Under the pieces are notes generated by a model. The model made no database searches. It saw nothing but the letters and a program-made list of their open reading frames with translations, and was not told the origin of the DNA. A stretch of 64,000 nt of DNA from Clavibacter phaseoli (GTDB lineage Bacteria; Actinomycetota; Actinomycetes; Actinomycetales; Microbacteriaceae), in the NCBI RefSeq assembly GCF_021922925.1, contig NZ_CP040787.1, positions 1 to 64,000 on the forward strand, given 5' to 3'. The position numbers and the translations under genes are program-made. Position 1 is the stretch's first letter. Each line of letters opens with the position of its first letter. Shown one piece after another: positions 40,875 through 49,978 of this stretch.

Positions 40875-40891
40875 ACCCCCTGCCGCCCGCC

Positions 40892-41767
40892 CTAGTCGGG
40901 AGGCAGAACCCGCATCGCGGTGTCCTTCGTGGGCCAAGCAACTTCTCGCAAACCAGTTCGCTTACCTAATATTGCTGTTGCTTTCATATACATAACAACG
41001 GCCGAGTCGATAGCGAAAGCGACCGTACTAAGGTCAGCTGAAATGTTAACAGTGAGCGTTCCGTCCGCTTCGCTTTTCTCAGGCCGATTTACAGTGGACA
41101 TGCGGAGCGTTCCCGAAAGGGATGGATGAGTCAGTCCCGACAAGATCCCATAAGTGCCCCGAAGTTGCCCCACAGGCAGGCCCACAAAATCAGCAGTGTC
41201 GCCGATGATTGGGCCGAATCCCGGGCGATCGACAATTTCTATATCTAGCGCATCAGCAACCTTATTGAGCAGTTCCTTTCTTCTTTTTACGATACGGGCG
41301 TTCTTGCGGAGCATTTCAGCTTTGAACGATCGAGCCTCTTTAGTATCTTCATCATAAGCACCTATTACCGCCCTGATATTCGTGTCGTCGTAAATCATAT
41401 CGGCCCATCTCACTGACAGTGCTCGACTGCGTCGAATGCGCGGATCATCAGGACTTAACAACCAGACGGCTAGGGCCGACGCCTCAAGAGCAGACCGCAT
41501 CAAGGGATATATCCCGACAATAGGAACGCGTAGAGCCCCATCATCGTCAAGAACTAACCGCGCAGTCGCAAGAACATCTGCCGCGTTGGTGAGACAGTTG
41601 GCGACGACATGGCTGAGATGGTAGGGCTCGAGCGCTTTGTCATCGAGTGTCAGCGGATATCCAGGGTTTGCAAGATTTGTAGGTATAGCACTCTTTGCAT
41701 GCTCCGCTATGTCTTCTAATATGAGGAGCTGGTGAGCAATACGGGCGCGAGAATCGCGATCAGACAC
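40892..41767 (-). CDS. AT-rich hypothetical protein, helical
   Basis: A 291-residue, mostly helical protein with no signal peptide. PLMRSALEASALAVWLL and GILSGLTHPSLSGTLR resemble segments of large helical families (DUF5677-like) with a conserved S-x2-S-H-P pattern, but I cannot name it securely. Its DNA is much richer in A+T and in rarely used codons (ATA, TTA, AGA) than the neighbours, a clear sign of recent transfer. It is convergent with lsr2, 17 bp apart. Confidence 0.75.
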   Translation of the reverse strand: MSDRDSRARIAHQLLILEDIAEHAKSAIPTNLANPGYPLTLDDKALEPYHLSHVVANCLTNAADVLATARLVLDDDGALRVPIVGIYPLMRSALEASALAVWLLSPDDPRIRRSRALSVRWADMIYDDTNIRAVIGAYDEDTKEARSFKAEMLRKNARIVKRRKELLNKVADALDIEIVDRPGFGPIIGDTADFVGLPVGQLRGTYGILSGLTHPSLSGTLRMSTVNRPEKSEADGTLTVNISADLSTVAFAIDSAVVMYMKATAILGKRTGLREVAWPTKDTAMRVLPPD

Positions 41768-41937
41768 TGTCTCTCCTCGTGGTGCGCCTTGGGGGCATAG
41801 GCACCCCTCGGCACCCTCAAGTCCTCATTATCCGCGCTTTGACTTAGTGCAGCGCTTGTCGGCAGTCCTATCTATGCTCATCGACGAGCGTGGCCGGATG
41901 CTCCCACATCGACAAGATCGACGAAGGAGACCACCCG

Positions 41938-42294
41938 GTGAGCAAGGTCAAGAGCAAACTCGACGGCATCGACAGCCTCGTCCGCAGCACAGGACAGCAC
42001 CCCTGGGCGCACCTCGAGGCCGGCTACTGGCGGGTGCAGGTCGAGGACCACCCCGTCCTCGGGTACGTGATGCGACTCCGGGCAGAGATCGGGGACACGT
42101 TCACGTTCGAGATCTACGCGGACGCGCGGAACGCGCGCGGGCAACGGATCTGGATCCGCCGCGAGGAGTCGTTGAACTCCGCGGTGGCGTGGATGATGCA
42201 GAACAGCGGCAGACTGAACGCGTTCGCCGGGCAGGACTCGGCCACGGCTCCGGCGGCCGTTGACGAGCGGGACGAGCCGAAGTCGGGCGCTTAG
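41938..42294 (+). CDS. Hypothetical small soluble protein
   Basis: A 118-residue protein starting with GTG after a strong GAAGGAG site. The mixed alpha/beta sequence (HLEAGYWRVQVEDHPVLGYVMRLRAEIGDTFTFEIYAD) ends in an acidic tail. No family is recognised. Its last 4 bases overlap the tiny convergent gene at 42291-42440. Confidence 0.7.
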   Translation: MSKVKSKLDGIDSLVRSTGQHPWAHLEAGYWRVQVEDHPVLGYVMRLRAEIGDTFTFEIYADARNARGQRIWIRREESLNSAVAWMMQNSGRLNAFAGQDSATAPAAVDERDEPKSGA

Positions 42295-42440
42295 CTGACG
42301 AGCCGGTCGTAGAGGATCACGTGCTCGTCCGGGATCATCTTGCCGAGCTGCTCGACAGCCTCCCAGGACGAGGCGGAATCGACCGCGACGAGGTCCGCGG
42401 TGCTCTCCATGCGGGGTCGGTGGGCGAGCTCGTAGGTCAT
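42291..42440 (-). CDS. Possible 49-residue protein
   Basis: A short frame, ATG at 42440 and stop TAA at 42291-42293: begins MTYELAHRP, continues STADLVAVDSASSWEAVEQLG and ends DEHVILYDRLVS. Amino-acid composition and third-position GC look coding, but the ribosome site (GGTAG) is weak. It could be a small regulatory protein or a remnant; nothing indicates a function. Confidence 0.45.
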   Translation of the reverse strand: MTYELAHRPRMESTADLVAVDSASSWEAVEQLGKMIPDEHVILYDRLVS

Positions 42441-42826
42441 CTACCGACCATGCGCCGACGTCAAACACCCCGGCCGAAGCAGAGAGAGCCGGCGGCCGGG
42501 GGGCCGGTCTATTGGGCGTTTACTCCCCCGTCGGCGTCACCCGAGGGCGGAGCTGCCGGGTGACTACGGTGCTCGCGGACGACCAGGACATCGACCAGCT
42601 CAAGGAGCACGCCCTGGCAGGATGCGACCGACCCGAACGAGTTGCACCGAGGAGCCTGACGCCGCGCCCCACGACGCGTCAGGCTCCTCCCCCTCAGATG
42701 CCGAAACAAATCGGATGAGGTACCTGGGCGAAGAACGCACAAAATACGGCCGGCTGACGCCTTGCCATCGATGGCACTTCCACGCTCGCCGCTCGGGTAC
42801 CCTCGCGCTGCCCGTTGAGGGATGGG
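42441..42826. other. Gap with a strong hairpin and possible short frame
   Basis: A GTG at 42560 with a GGAG site opens a 52-residue frame (TTVLADDQDIDQLKEHALAG..) of doubtful reality. It runs through a 14-bp perfect hairpin at 42649-42689. Nothing else was recognised. Confidence 0.35.
42649..42689 (+). terminator. Strong hairpin, terminator-like
   Basis: GAGGAGCCTGACGC pairs perfectly with GCGTCAGGCTCCTC across a 13-base loop. There is no U tract. Confidence 0.6.
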
Positions 42827-43111
42827 TCAGCGGGACAGGCCTTCGACGACGTAGCGGCGCTCGATCAGCGACGTGATCCGCCCCCACTCGCTGCTCGCCA
42901 CACGAGCCTGGTGTGCCCGGAACACCTCCTCACCCTCGAAGTGCTCCTCCACGCGCCACACCAGAGGATCGATCGTCTGTGTGACCTCGAAGGCGAGGCA
43001 CCCGGGCTCTGCGCGCGTCAACTTGACGTGTTGCGGCAGATTCTGGACGACGAGATCCCTCTCTTCGCAGTTCTTGCACACGAGTTGGCCGGTCAGACGC
43101 ACATCACTCAT
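42827..43111 (-). CDS. Antibiotic biosynthesis monooxygenase-type (ABM/YgiN) protein
   Basis: A 94-residue dimeric ferredoxin-like ABM fold: VRLTGQLVCKNCEERDLVVQNLPQHVKLTRAEPGCLAFEVTQTIDPLVWRVEEHFEGEEVFRAHQA. Family members act as cofactor-free monooxygenases (quinone or polyketide substrates), but the fold alone does not prove activity. The ATG at 43111 was selected because the extra 20 residues upstream are not family-like. The degenerate palindrome copy at 43173-43198 lies 61 bp upstream. Confidence 0.8.
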   Translation of the reverse strand: MSDVRLTGQLVCKNCEERDLVVQNLPQHVKLTRAEPGCLAFEVTQTIDPLVWRVEEHFEGEEVFRAHQARVASSEWGRITSLIERRYVVEGLSR

Positions 43112-43172
43112 GCAGGCCACCGTAGTTCCCCGCTCCGGCCCCGACCGATAACAAACGAGGCGCTCCGACATT

Positions 43173-43198
43173 GACCAGCGGAGGATCCCCTACAGGAC
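43173..43198. repeat. Degenerate copy 6 of the 26-bp palindrome
   Basis: GACCA-N16-AGGAC with the GAGGATCCCCTAC core. It matches copy 3 at 21 of 26 positions although its outer arms have drifted. It lies 61 bp upstream of the ABM gene start on the minus strand. Confidence 0.6.
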
Positions 43199-43303
43199 AT
43201 GTCTCACAGGTCGGATGCGGTCGACTCCTTGGTTAGTCAGTCGCATACGACGCCTGCCGACGCCAAAATGCAGCCGCTCGCGGGCGCGACGGGCACCACA
43301 CCT

Positions 43304-43702
43304 TCAGCCGCCGTCGTGGGGCGTGAAGAACTCGAGGGCGATCTCGTCTGGATCCGTGAAACTGAGCGCCGATCCGTACGACACATCGACGATGCTGCTG
43401 TGTGCGATGCCGTGATCGGTGAGGTGCTCGGCCCAGAGCTCCAACTCCTCGCGGCTGTCGACGGCGAAGCCGAGGTGGTCAAGGCCCGGCTGGAACGGGG
43501 TGAAGGTCCCCGTCGCGGTCGGGTCGTGCTGAGTGAGGCCGAGGTTCGTCCCACCCGGGAGCGCGAAGAGCTCGCGGCGGAGGTCGTGGCCGTCCAGCTG
43601 CGCCGTGGGCGGTGCCCCAAGGACACGCTCGTAGAACGCGACGCTGACCTCGAGGTCGCGGACCGTGAGAGCGAGGTGGTGGATTCCCGAAAAGCGCGGC
43701 AT
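43304..43702 (-). CDS. VOC/glyoxalase-family protein
   Basis: A 132-residue vicinal-oxygen-chelate protein. Two beta-alpha-beta-beta-beta halves are visible: FSGIHHLALTVRDLEVSVAFYERVLG and GLDHLGFAVDSREELELWAEHL. Likely metal ligands are His in HHLALTV, His in LDHLGF and Glu in IALEFF. Members include glyoxalases, dioxygenases and antibiotic-binding proteins; the substrate is unknown. The ATG at 43702 is the first methionine of the fold. Confidence 0.85.
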   Translation of the reverse strand: MPRFSGIHHLALTVRDLEVSVAFYERVLGAPPTAQLDGHDLRRELFALPGGTNLGLTQHDPTATGTFTPFQPGLDHLGFAVDSREELELWAEHLTDHGIAHSSIVDVSYGSALSFTDPDEIALEFFTPHDGG

Positions 43703-43854
43703 GCCGTCAGTCAACTCGATCCGGCGGCATCCGACGAGACCGATGCCACTCAGGGGATGGCCAAGCGGTTCGCTCCCGGGCATGCACCGGTGATAGCCGG
43801 GCAAGACCGGCCCCCTGCGCCATTGGTGATGACGCGGATACGACCGCGGTGCCG

Positions 43855-44334
43855 TCAGGACGCGTGCCGCGCCGTCCACGCCCGGAACGGTGCGGTCGCG
43901 TCCTCGGCATGGCCGCGCGCGGACAGGAGGGCGCGCTCGGCGATCGACTTGGCGTACTCGTCGTAGAACGTGTCGAGGCTCATGAGACGGTTGCCGTCCT
44001 CGTAGTGCTCGCCTTCCTCCTCGCGCGACACGGCGTAGACGACGCGGTCTGGCTGGGCGTAGTACAGGGCTCCCAGGCACATCGGGCACGGGTACGCGGT
44101 GACATAGGCATCGAATCCGCGGAGGTCCGTGATGCCCTGCTCCGCGGCGAGGCGGATGGCCCGGATCTCGGCATGCGCCGTGGGGTCCCCGGTCTGCGCC
44201 ACATGGTTGTCGGCGGCGACCACGATCACGCCGTCCTTCACGAGCAGGCAGGAGAACGGCTTACCACCCGCGTCCACGTTCTCCTGAGCACGCCGAATCG
44301 TCATAGCGGTGAAGGTGTCATCCCGTAGCTCCAT
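43855..44334 (-). CDS. Nucleoside/guanine deaminase
   Basis: A 159-residue zinc deaminase of the cytidine/deoxycytidylate superfamily. Catalytic HAEIRAI supplies the first zinc ligand and the proton-shuttle Glu, and PCPMCLGALYYA supplies the two cysteines. The DNHVAQTGDPTAHAE context and C-terminal MSLDTFYDEYAKSIAER fit guanine deaminase (GuaD) or a tRNA/nucleoside deaminase-like enzyme. The start at 44334 was chosen at the ATG nearest to homology. Confidence 0.87.
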   Translation of the reverse strand: MELRDDTFTAMTIRRAQENVDAGGKPFSCLLVKDGVIVVAADNHVAQTGDPTAHAEIRAIRLAAEQGITDLRGFDAYVTAYPCPMCLGALYYAQPDRVVYAVSREEEGEHYEDGNRLMSLDTFYDEYAKSIAERALLSARGHAEDATAPFRAWTARHAS

Positions 44335-44877
44335 GTGATCGAAGCTACGCCCGTATGATCGTGCTCCTCCTCGCGAGGCGCAGCAGCCCGCCACTGCGCA
44401 CGACGACATTCCCGGCACCACCGAGTGACGCGACCACCGCGCTCACCGCTAGCGCGAGCCGCGTCCTTCAGGAGATGGGCCCATGCATGCCGTCCCTCGA
44501 CAGGCACGATCGGCCTGATCTCACGCTCCTGGCGATCGGGTCCGTTCCGATGGGGTCGTGCCCCATCCGTCGCGACCGGAGCGGACCGACACGGAGCTTG
44601 AGATCCAGTGAGCCCGCCTGCTGGGTCGCCGCGTGCGCCGAGCAAACGAGCCTACGGAGAGCGACCGGTCGAGACGCCGGACGAGGAGGACGACATGCAC
44701 GCCCGAATCCGCGGGTGGCGCCGGATAGCGGCAGCCCAGCACAGGGGAATTCACGGTGACGAGCGAGAGATAACGCTCAGTGCGGTGACTGTGGCGTCGC
44801 GGCTCAACAACCGATTGTTCTCCCGACGTCCATGGGCAGCTGTGGCGTCCCGCGGATGCCTGGTGGGATCCTCGAGC
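44335..44877. other. Gap, no gene recognised
   Basis: An open frame continues upstream from the next gene through 44608, but the extension (SPPAGSPRAPSKRAYGERP..) looks non-coding. A small hairpin GAGCG-N8-CGCTC lies near 44763-44780. No other feature was found. Confidence 0.4.
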
Positions 44878-45759
44878 ATGGCGAGATGGATGAGAACCAC
44901 CGTCCTCGGGCTCCTCGGAGTCGGCGTCCTCTCGGGCGCGCTGATCATCGTCGGGTGGAGCATCGACGAGACGCACTTCGAGCGACGGGACGTGGGCTTC
45001 GACCACCTGACCACACGGGTGGCCGCCCTGCCCGGTGTGGAGGTCCGCGATTCCGAACGGTGGGTCGAAGCGCCCACCTTCTCCGACGCGATGTCGCGCA
45101 TCGACCTGGACGTCGATCCGGCGGGACTCTCCGAGCTCCTCGACGCGACATGCACGACGGAGTACCAGGGCACGGTCTCGTGGTCGGTGCGGATCGCCAC
45201 CGATGAGGGGGCCTCCGTCTCCGCGCACACCGCCGGGACGCTGCCGTCTCGGACTGCCTCCTCGCCCACCTGCATCGACTTCGGATTCGACATAGAGCGG
45301 CTGACCGACGCGATCGGCGAGACGGTCCCCGGCATGGACATCCAGCCGATGATCGGGGATCGCGGTCAGTTCACGCTCGTCCAGACCGAGGAGGAGCCGG
45401 ACGGACTCCTCTCGCTGCTCCCGCTCGTCACCCATGCCGACGATCTCCGGGAGGCCGCCGGGCTCCCCGACGACGTGCCCGTCGAGATCAACGGGGCGGC
45501 GCTCGGCGTGACCGCCGATCCCGGCGACCACGACCGGTACGCGATCCTGCTCTGCGACCTCGTCAAGGAGCACGACGTCACCGCCTTCTGGGCGGACGAT
45601 GGGGTATCTCGGATCGACGGAGTGGCCACGGTCCAGATCGTCGCGCCGGAGCAAGAGCAGACCGCGGTCCGGGAGCGCATCTCTGCCTCCGCCCTGCCGC
45701 TCAACGGCTGGGAGGTGCAGTTCCTGCTCCCCGAGCCGACCGGTCGTGGGGAGAACTAG
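44878..45759 (+). CDS. Membrane-anchored hypothetical protein
   Basis: A ~293-residue protein with one N-terminal membrane helix (~6-26, TVLGLLGVGVLSGALIIVGWSI) and an exported domain of about 265 residues rich in Asp, Val and Thr. Repeated alpha/beta units are suggested by DHLTTRVAALPGVEVRDSERW and RERISASALPLNGWEVQFLLPEP. No family is recognised. ATGs at 44878 and 44890 are both possible starts. A short hairpin (GTCAG-TCACG-CTGAC, about 45815-45830) follows. Confidence 0.7.
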   Translation: MARWMRTTVLGLLGVGVLSGALIIVGWSIDETHFERRDVGFDHLTTRVAALPGVEVRDSERWVEAPTFSDAMSRIDLDVDPAGLSELLDATCTTEYQGTVSWSVRIATDEGASVSAHTAGTLPSRTASSPTCIDFGFDIERLTDAIGETVPGMDIQPMIGDRGQFTLVQTEEEPDGLLSLLPLVTHADDLREAAGLPDDVPVEINGAALGVTADPGDHDRYAILLCDLVKEHDVTAFWADDGVSRIDGVATVQIVAPEQEQTAVRERISASALPLNGWEVQFLLPEPTGRGEN

Positions 45760-45991
45760 GGCCTCGCCACCGAGGCCATCCGAATGGCCGCTCCCACCGA
45801 GGGGACGCCACTGCCGTCAGTCACGCTGACACTGCGTGGACACCGATCCCCTCGGACGCCCGGAGTCCGGGTGACTCCGCAGCTGCCGTGCAGGCGCCTG
45901 GCTATGCTCTAGGAGGTGGGCGGAGCGCGCTCCTCGCCCGCCCGCTCGCTCGCTCGTCTGCGGTGCGCTCGCCCGTGGAGCGGAGGGGGTC

Positions 45992-47008
45992 GTGGTGGTG
46001 GCTGGTCGCCCGGGCCTCAAGCAGGTCGCCGCTATCGCGGGCGTCTCGCACATGACCGTCTCTCGTGTGTTGAATGGGCACCCCAACATCAAGGACTCGA
46101 CGCGCCAGAAGGTGCTGAAGGCGGTCGACGAGCTGAACTACCGCCCCAACGTGGCGGCCCGATCGCTCGTCACGCAACGCACGGACCGCATCGGGGTGAT
46201 GGTTGAGAGCGGTGCGGAGTTCGGCCCGTCCAGCACGCTCCGCGCCATCGAACGGGCGGCGCGCGAGAAGGGCTACTCCGTCACGTCTGTCGCCGTGCAC
46301 AACGACCGGGACATGACCCCGCTCGACGCCATCGAGCACCTGACAGGCCTGGGGATCGACGCCCTCTGCGTGATCGCGCCGCGCTCGTCGTCGGTGGCGG
46401 CCCTGCGCACAGTCGACATCGGCATCCCGACGCTCGTGGTGAAGTCAGAGAAGGATCCGACCTTCCTCACGGTCTCGGTCGACCAGCAGGCGGGCATGGC
46501 GGAGGCCGTCGATCATCTGGCGTCGCTCGGTCATCGCGACGTCCTGCACCTTGCCGGTCCGCTCGACTGGCTCGATGCTCGCTCCCGGGAACGGGCGTTC
46601 CATTCGCGGGCGAAGTCCTGGGGCATGCGGGAGCGCCCGATCGTGATCGGCGACTGGACCCCGGACTCCGGCTACGACTTCGCCGCCAGCCTCACCACCC
46701 TCCCGGACTTCACGGCGATGGTCGTCGCCAACGACGAGATGGCCCTCGGCGTGATCCACGGACTCGTCGAACGCGGCATCCGCGTACCCCAGGACGTCAG
46801 CATCATCGGCTTCGACGATCTGCCGACCGCGCGCCACATGCTCCCGCCCTTGACGACGATCCGGCAGGACTTCGACAAGCTGGGGACGGCAGTCGCGGAG
46901 GTCATCCACGCCCGGATCCGCGGGGAGGAGATCCCCCAGCGCACCCGCATCGCGACGCAGCTGGTTATCCGGGAATCGACCGCACCCCCACGGCCGGGCT
47001 CGGCCTAG
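45992..47008 (+). CDS. LacI-family regulator of the arabinan locus
   Basis: A 338-residue LacI repressor. The HTH and hinge span ~8-62 (GLKQVAAIAGVSHMTVSRVLNGHPNIKDSTRQKVLKAVDELNYRPNVAARSL). The sugar-binding core (~65-330) contains VANDEMALGVIHGLVERGIRVPQDVSIIGFDDLPTARHMLPPLTTIRQ. The start is GTG. It heads the furanose transporter cluster. Two copies of TGTTACCGTGAACA (48697-48710 inverted, 53793-53806 direct) are the probable operators. An inducer such as an arabinose-type sugar is inferred from the controlled genes. Confidence 0.92.
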   Translation: MVVAGRPGLKQVAAIAGVSHMTVSRVLNGHPNIKDSTRQKVLKAVDELNYRPNVAARSLVTQRTDRIGVMVESGAEFGPSSTLRAIERAAREKGYSVTSVAVHNDRDMTPLDAIEHLTGLGIDALCVIAPRSSSVAALRTVDIGIPTLVVKSEKDPTFLTVSVDQQAGMAEAVDHLASLGHRDVLHLAGPLDWLDARSRERAFHSRAKSWGMRERPIVIGDWTPDSGYDFAASLTTLPDFTAMVVANDEMALGVIHGLVERGIRVPQDVSIIGFDDLPTARHMLPPLTTIRQDFDKLGTAVAEVIHARIRGEEIPQRTRIATQLVIRESTAPPRPGSA

Positions 47009-47092
47009 GGGTCGATCTCCTTTCCCGTCGCGTAGCATCGGCACCCCGCGCGGTGACCCGATGCCGCGCCGCACACGACCGGAGGACGGAAC

Positions 47093-48673
47093 GTGGCCAC
47101 GCAGTCGAGGACGACTCCGGGATCTCCGCACCCCGTCGTCGAGATGGTCGGGATCCATGTGGACTTCGATTCGGGTCCCGCTCTCTCGGGGGCGAGTCTC
47201 AGCCTGGTACCCGGGGAGATCCACGGGCTCCTGGGCGGGAACGGCGCCGGCAAGTCGACGCTCATCAAGACGCTCACCGGAGTCCATCGTCCCCGTGCCG
47301 GCGTGATCACGATCGACGGGGTCGAGCGTGCTTTCTCTGGGCCGGCTGATGCGAGATCGGCCGGCATCTCGGCGGTGTTCCAGGATGAACGACTGACGGA
47401 CAACCTCAGCATCGGCGAGAACATGATGCTCGGACACGAGCTTCGCGGCGGGTTCGGAATCTCATGGTCCCGCACCCACCAGCGCGCGGCCGAGATGCTC
47501 GGCGAGCTCGGTCTCGGCGATCTCGATACCCGACTCCCTCTCCGATCGCTCTCCCCCGCGCTGCGCCAGCTCGTGGCGATCAGCCGCGCCATGGTGGACC
47601 GGCCCCGTGTCCTCCTGCTCGACGAACCGACGTCGAGCCTCGACGCCGGCGACGTCGCCCGCCTCTTCGCCGTGCTACGGAGGCTCCGAGACGGAGGCGT
47701 GGCCATCCTCTTCGTGTCTCACTTCCTCGAGCAGGTCCTCAGCTTGAGCGACCGGATCACGGTGCTGCGGGACGGCAGCACGGTCGGCGAGTATCCCGCG
47801 CGATCGATGGACCGAGCCGAGCTGATCGCCAAGATGATCGGGAAGGACATCGACGCGCTCCGCAAGATCGGCTCCGACCGCCGCGAACATCGGCGACAGC
47901 CCGTCGGTCCCCCGTTCTACCAGGCAGTGGCCCTCGGCCGCCGGGGAGCCGTCGCACCGACTGACCTGGAGCTGCACCGAGGCGAGATCGTCGGCTTCGC
48001 CGGCTTACGAGGATCAGGTCGCACGGAGCTGGCCTCGCTCCTGAGCGGCGTGGAACGCGCCGACTCGGGCCGAATCCTCATCGACGGCGAACTCACGCCG
48101 ATGATCGGACCGATCGCCGGTCTCCGGAACCGGGTCGCGCACGCGAGCGAGGACCGTCTCGAGGACGGGATCATCGGCGATCTGTCGCTCCGAGAGAACA
48201 TCGTGCTCGGCATCCAGGCCCGTCGTGGGTGGTCTCACCCGCTCTCGTCCGCTGAGAGCGACGACATGGTCAGCATGTACATCGAGGTGCTCGACATCAG
48301 GCCGGCCGACCCGGACATTCCCGTCAAGTTCCTCTCGGGAGGCAACCAGCAGAAGGTGGTCCTCGCACGCTGCCTGGCGACCCGGCCGCGCGTGCTCGTG
48401 CTGGACGAACCGGGCCGTGGGATCGACATGGCCGCGAAGGTCGACATCCAGGCCCACATCTCGCAGCTCGCGAAGGAGGGCATCGCCGTCGTCTACATCT
48501 CGTCGGAGCTTGAGGAGGTCGTCCGCTTGAGCGACCGCATCGTCGTGTTCAAGGACCGCGAGAAGATCGGCGAGGTCAGCAACGGACCGGGACTGACAGT
48601 CGACACGGTCGTCGAGATGATCGCGGCGGACTCCGATCCTGACGTCGACGAGGACTCGGAAGATCCATGGTGA
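47093..48673 (+). CDS. Sugar ABC transporter ATPase, dual-domain (first copy)
   Basis: A 526-residue fused double ATPase of the AraG/XylG/YtfR class. Walker A in the first half is GGNGAGKST. The first signature is degenerate (LSPALRQLVA), as is usual in this class. The second half has GLRGSGRTEL in place of Walker A and a proper LSGGNQQKV signature. It starts with GTG 84 bp after lacI and ends before the LacI-type operator, so it is probably transcribed with lacI rather than with the rest of the transporter. A second, similar ATPase is encoded at 49979-51553, so one is redundant. Confidence 0.9.
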   Translation: MATQSRTTPGSPHPVVEMVGIHVDFDSGPALSGASLSLVPGEIHGLLGGNGAGKSTLIKTLTGVHRPRAGVITIDGVERAFSGPADARSAGISAVFQDERLTDNLSIGENMMLGHELRGGFGISWSRTHQRAAEMLGELGLGDLDTRLPLRSLSPALRQLVAISRAMVDRPRVLLLDEPTSSLDAGDVARLFAVLRRLRDGGVAILFVSHFLEQVLSLSDRITVLRDGSTVGEYPARSMDRAELIAKMIGKDIDALRKIGSDRREHRRQPVGPPFYQAVALGRRGAVAPTDLELHRGEIVGFAGLRGSGRTELASLLSGVERADSGRILIDGELTPMIGPIAGLRNRVAHASEDRLEDGIIGDLSLRENIVLGIQARRGWSHPLSSAESDDMVSMYIEVLDIRPADPDIPVKFLSGGNQQKVVLARCLATRPRVLVLDEPGRGIDMAAKVDIQAHISQLAKEGIAVVYISSELEEVVRLSDRIVVFKDREKIGEVSNGPGLTVDTVVEMIAADSDPDVDEDSEDPW

Positions 48674-48696
48674 AGATTGCATTGCATCACGCGGAT

Positions 48697-48710
48697 TGTT
48701 CACGGTAACA
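48697..48710. promoter_or_regulatory. LacI-type operator 1
   Basis: TGTTCACGGTAACA, the exact reverse complement of the site at 53793-53806. It lies 143 bp before the binding-protein start, in the only sizeable gap of the transporter cluster. Confidence 0.8.
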
Positions 48711-48853
48711 TTCCGATCATGACGCGACCCCCTCGCGCCTGACTGCACAGCCACCACATCACCTCGGCTCTGGACGCTCCTGATACAGGATCGCCGGACC
48801 GAACCCCATCCCGGGCGCGATCCGTCGTGCCCGCGGTCTCAAGGAGGAGACAC

Positions 48854-49846
48854 ATGCTCACGAAGAGGCACATCAGCAAGGTCCTGGTTTCCACAGCCCT
48901 CGGAGCGATGGCGTTGGGCCTCGCGGGCTGCTCCGCAGGCGACTCCGGCGCTGGCGGCGATGGTGACCTGACGACCATCGGATTCGTCGCCGTCGGCCCC
49001 GAGGGCGCATGGCGTCAGGCGAACGAGGGCAACATCGAGGACACCTTCACCAAGGAGGCCGGCTACGACCTGAAGTACGCCCCGGCCACCAACGGCGACC
49101 AGAAGTCGCAGATCGACTCGTTCACGTCGTTCGTGGACGAGGGCGTCGACCTCATCCTGCTCTCCGCCACGGAGGGCTCGGGCTGGGAGGACTCCCTGCA
49201 GCGCGCCCAGGAGGCCGAGATCCCGGTCATCCTGATCGACCGCGGCATCGAGCCGGACAACACCGACCTCTACACCACGCGCATCGCGCCCGACAACATC
49301 GCGGTGAGCACCTCCGTCGCGGACTGGGCCGAGTCCACCTTCCCCGACGGCGGGAACTACTTCACGCTCGAGGGACCCGCGGGCGTCTCGGTCGTCAACG
49401 AGCGCAACGAGGGCTGGAACGACGTCATCGGCGCCGATTCCAAGTTCGTGAAGCTCGGTGCCCAGACCGCCAACTGGTCGACCGAGGAGGCCAAGAGCGT
49501 CTTCGAGACCGTCCTCAAGTCGAACAACAACGACGTGCAGCTCGTCTTCGCCCAGAACGACGAGATGGGCCTCGGCGCCATCCAGGCTGTCCAGGAGGCC
49601 GGCCTCACCCCCGGGACCGACGTCAAGATCGCCACGATCGACGGCACCTCCAGCGCGCTGAAGGCCCTTGCCGACGGCCAGCTCAACTTCGTCGCCGAGT
49701 ACAACCCGCTGTTCGGGGACACCGCCCTCGACGCAGTCGAGAAGACGCTCGCCGGTGAGACGGTCGACTCCTCGATCGTCGTCCCGAGCGAGACCTTCGA
49801 CTCGCCCGAGGTCGCCGCCGAGGTCCTGCCCGACCGCAAGTTCTAG
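48854..49846 (+). CDS. Furanose-type sugar ABC substrate-binding lipoprotein (YtfQ-like)
   Basis: A 330-residue lipoprotein (lipobox LGLAGCSAG). It has the periplasmic-binding fold of the ribose/galactofuranose cluster: TTIGFVAVGPEGAWRQANEGNIEDTF, DLILLSATEGSGWEDSLQRAQEAEIPVILIDRGI, FAQNDEMGLGAIQAVQEAG. The GPEGAWR opening resembles YtfQ, the galactofuranose-binding protein, suggesting a furanose sugar such as L-arabinofuranose. It has a strong AAGGAGGAG site. A hairpin (49882-49924) after its stop may give higher expression than the downstream genes. Confidence 0.9.
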   Translation: MLTKRHISKVLVSTALGAMALGLAGCSAGDSGAGGDGDLTTIGFVAVGPEGAWRQANEGNIEDTFTKEAGYDLKYAPATNGDQKSQIDSFTSFVDEGVDLILLSATEGSGWEDSLQRAQEAEIPVILIDRGIEPDNTDLYTTRIAPDNIAVSTSVADWAESTFPDGGNYFTLEGPAGVSVVNERNEGWNDVIGADSKFVKLGAQTANWSTEEAKSVFETVLKSNNNDVQLVFAQNDEMGLGAIQAVQEAGLTPGTDVKIATIDGTSSALKALADGQLNFVAEYNPLFGDTALDAVEKTLAGETVDSSIVVPSETFDSPEVAAEVLPDRKF

Positions 49847-49881
49847 GGCACGATCGCGCGACTCAGCGCACCCCACCCCCT

Positions 49882-49924
49882 CGGATCACGCGGGTCCGGA
49901 CCATCTCCGGCCCCGCGTGATCCG
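49882..49924 (+). terminator. Intra-operon hairpin (attenuator-like)
   Basis: CGGATCACGCGG and CCGCGTGATCCG form a perfect 12-bp stem around a 19-base loop, between the binding-protein gene and the ATPase. It is probably a partial terminator or mRNA-end stabiliser, as is common after binding-protein genes. Confidence 0.7.
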
Positions 49925-49978
49925 CTCCATAGGCGTCCCCGCTCCGGTCCGCCCTGCTCCACTACGGAAGGACGCGAC

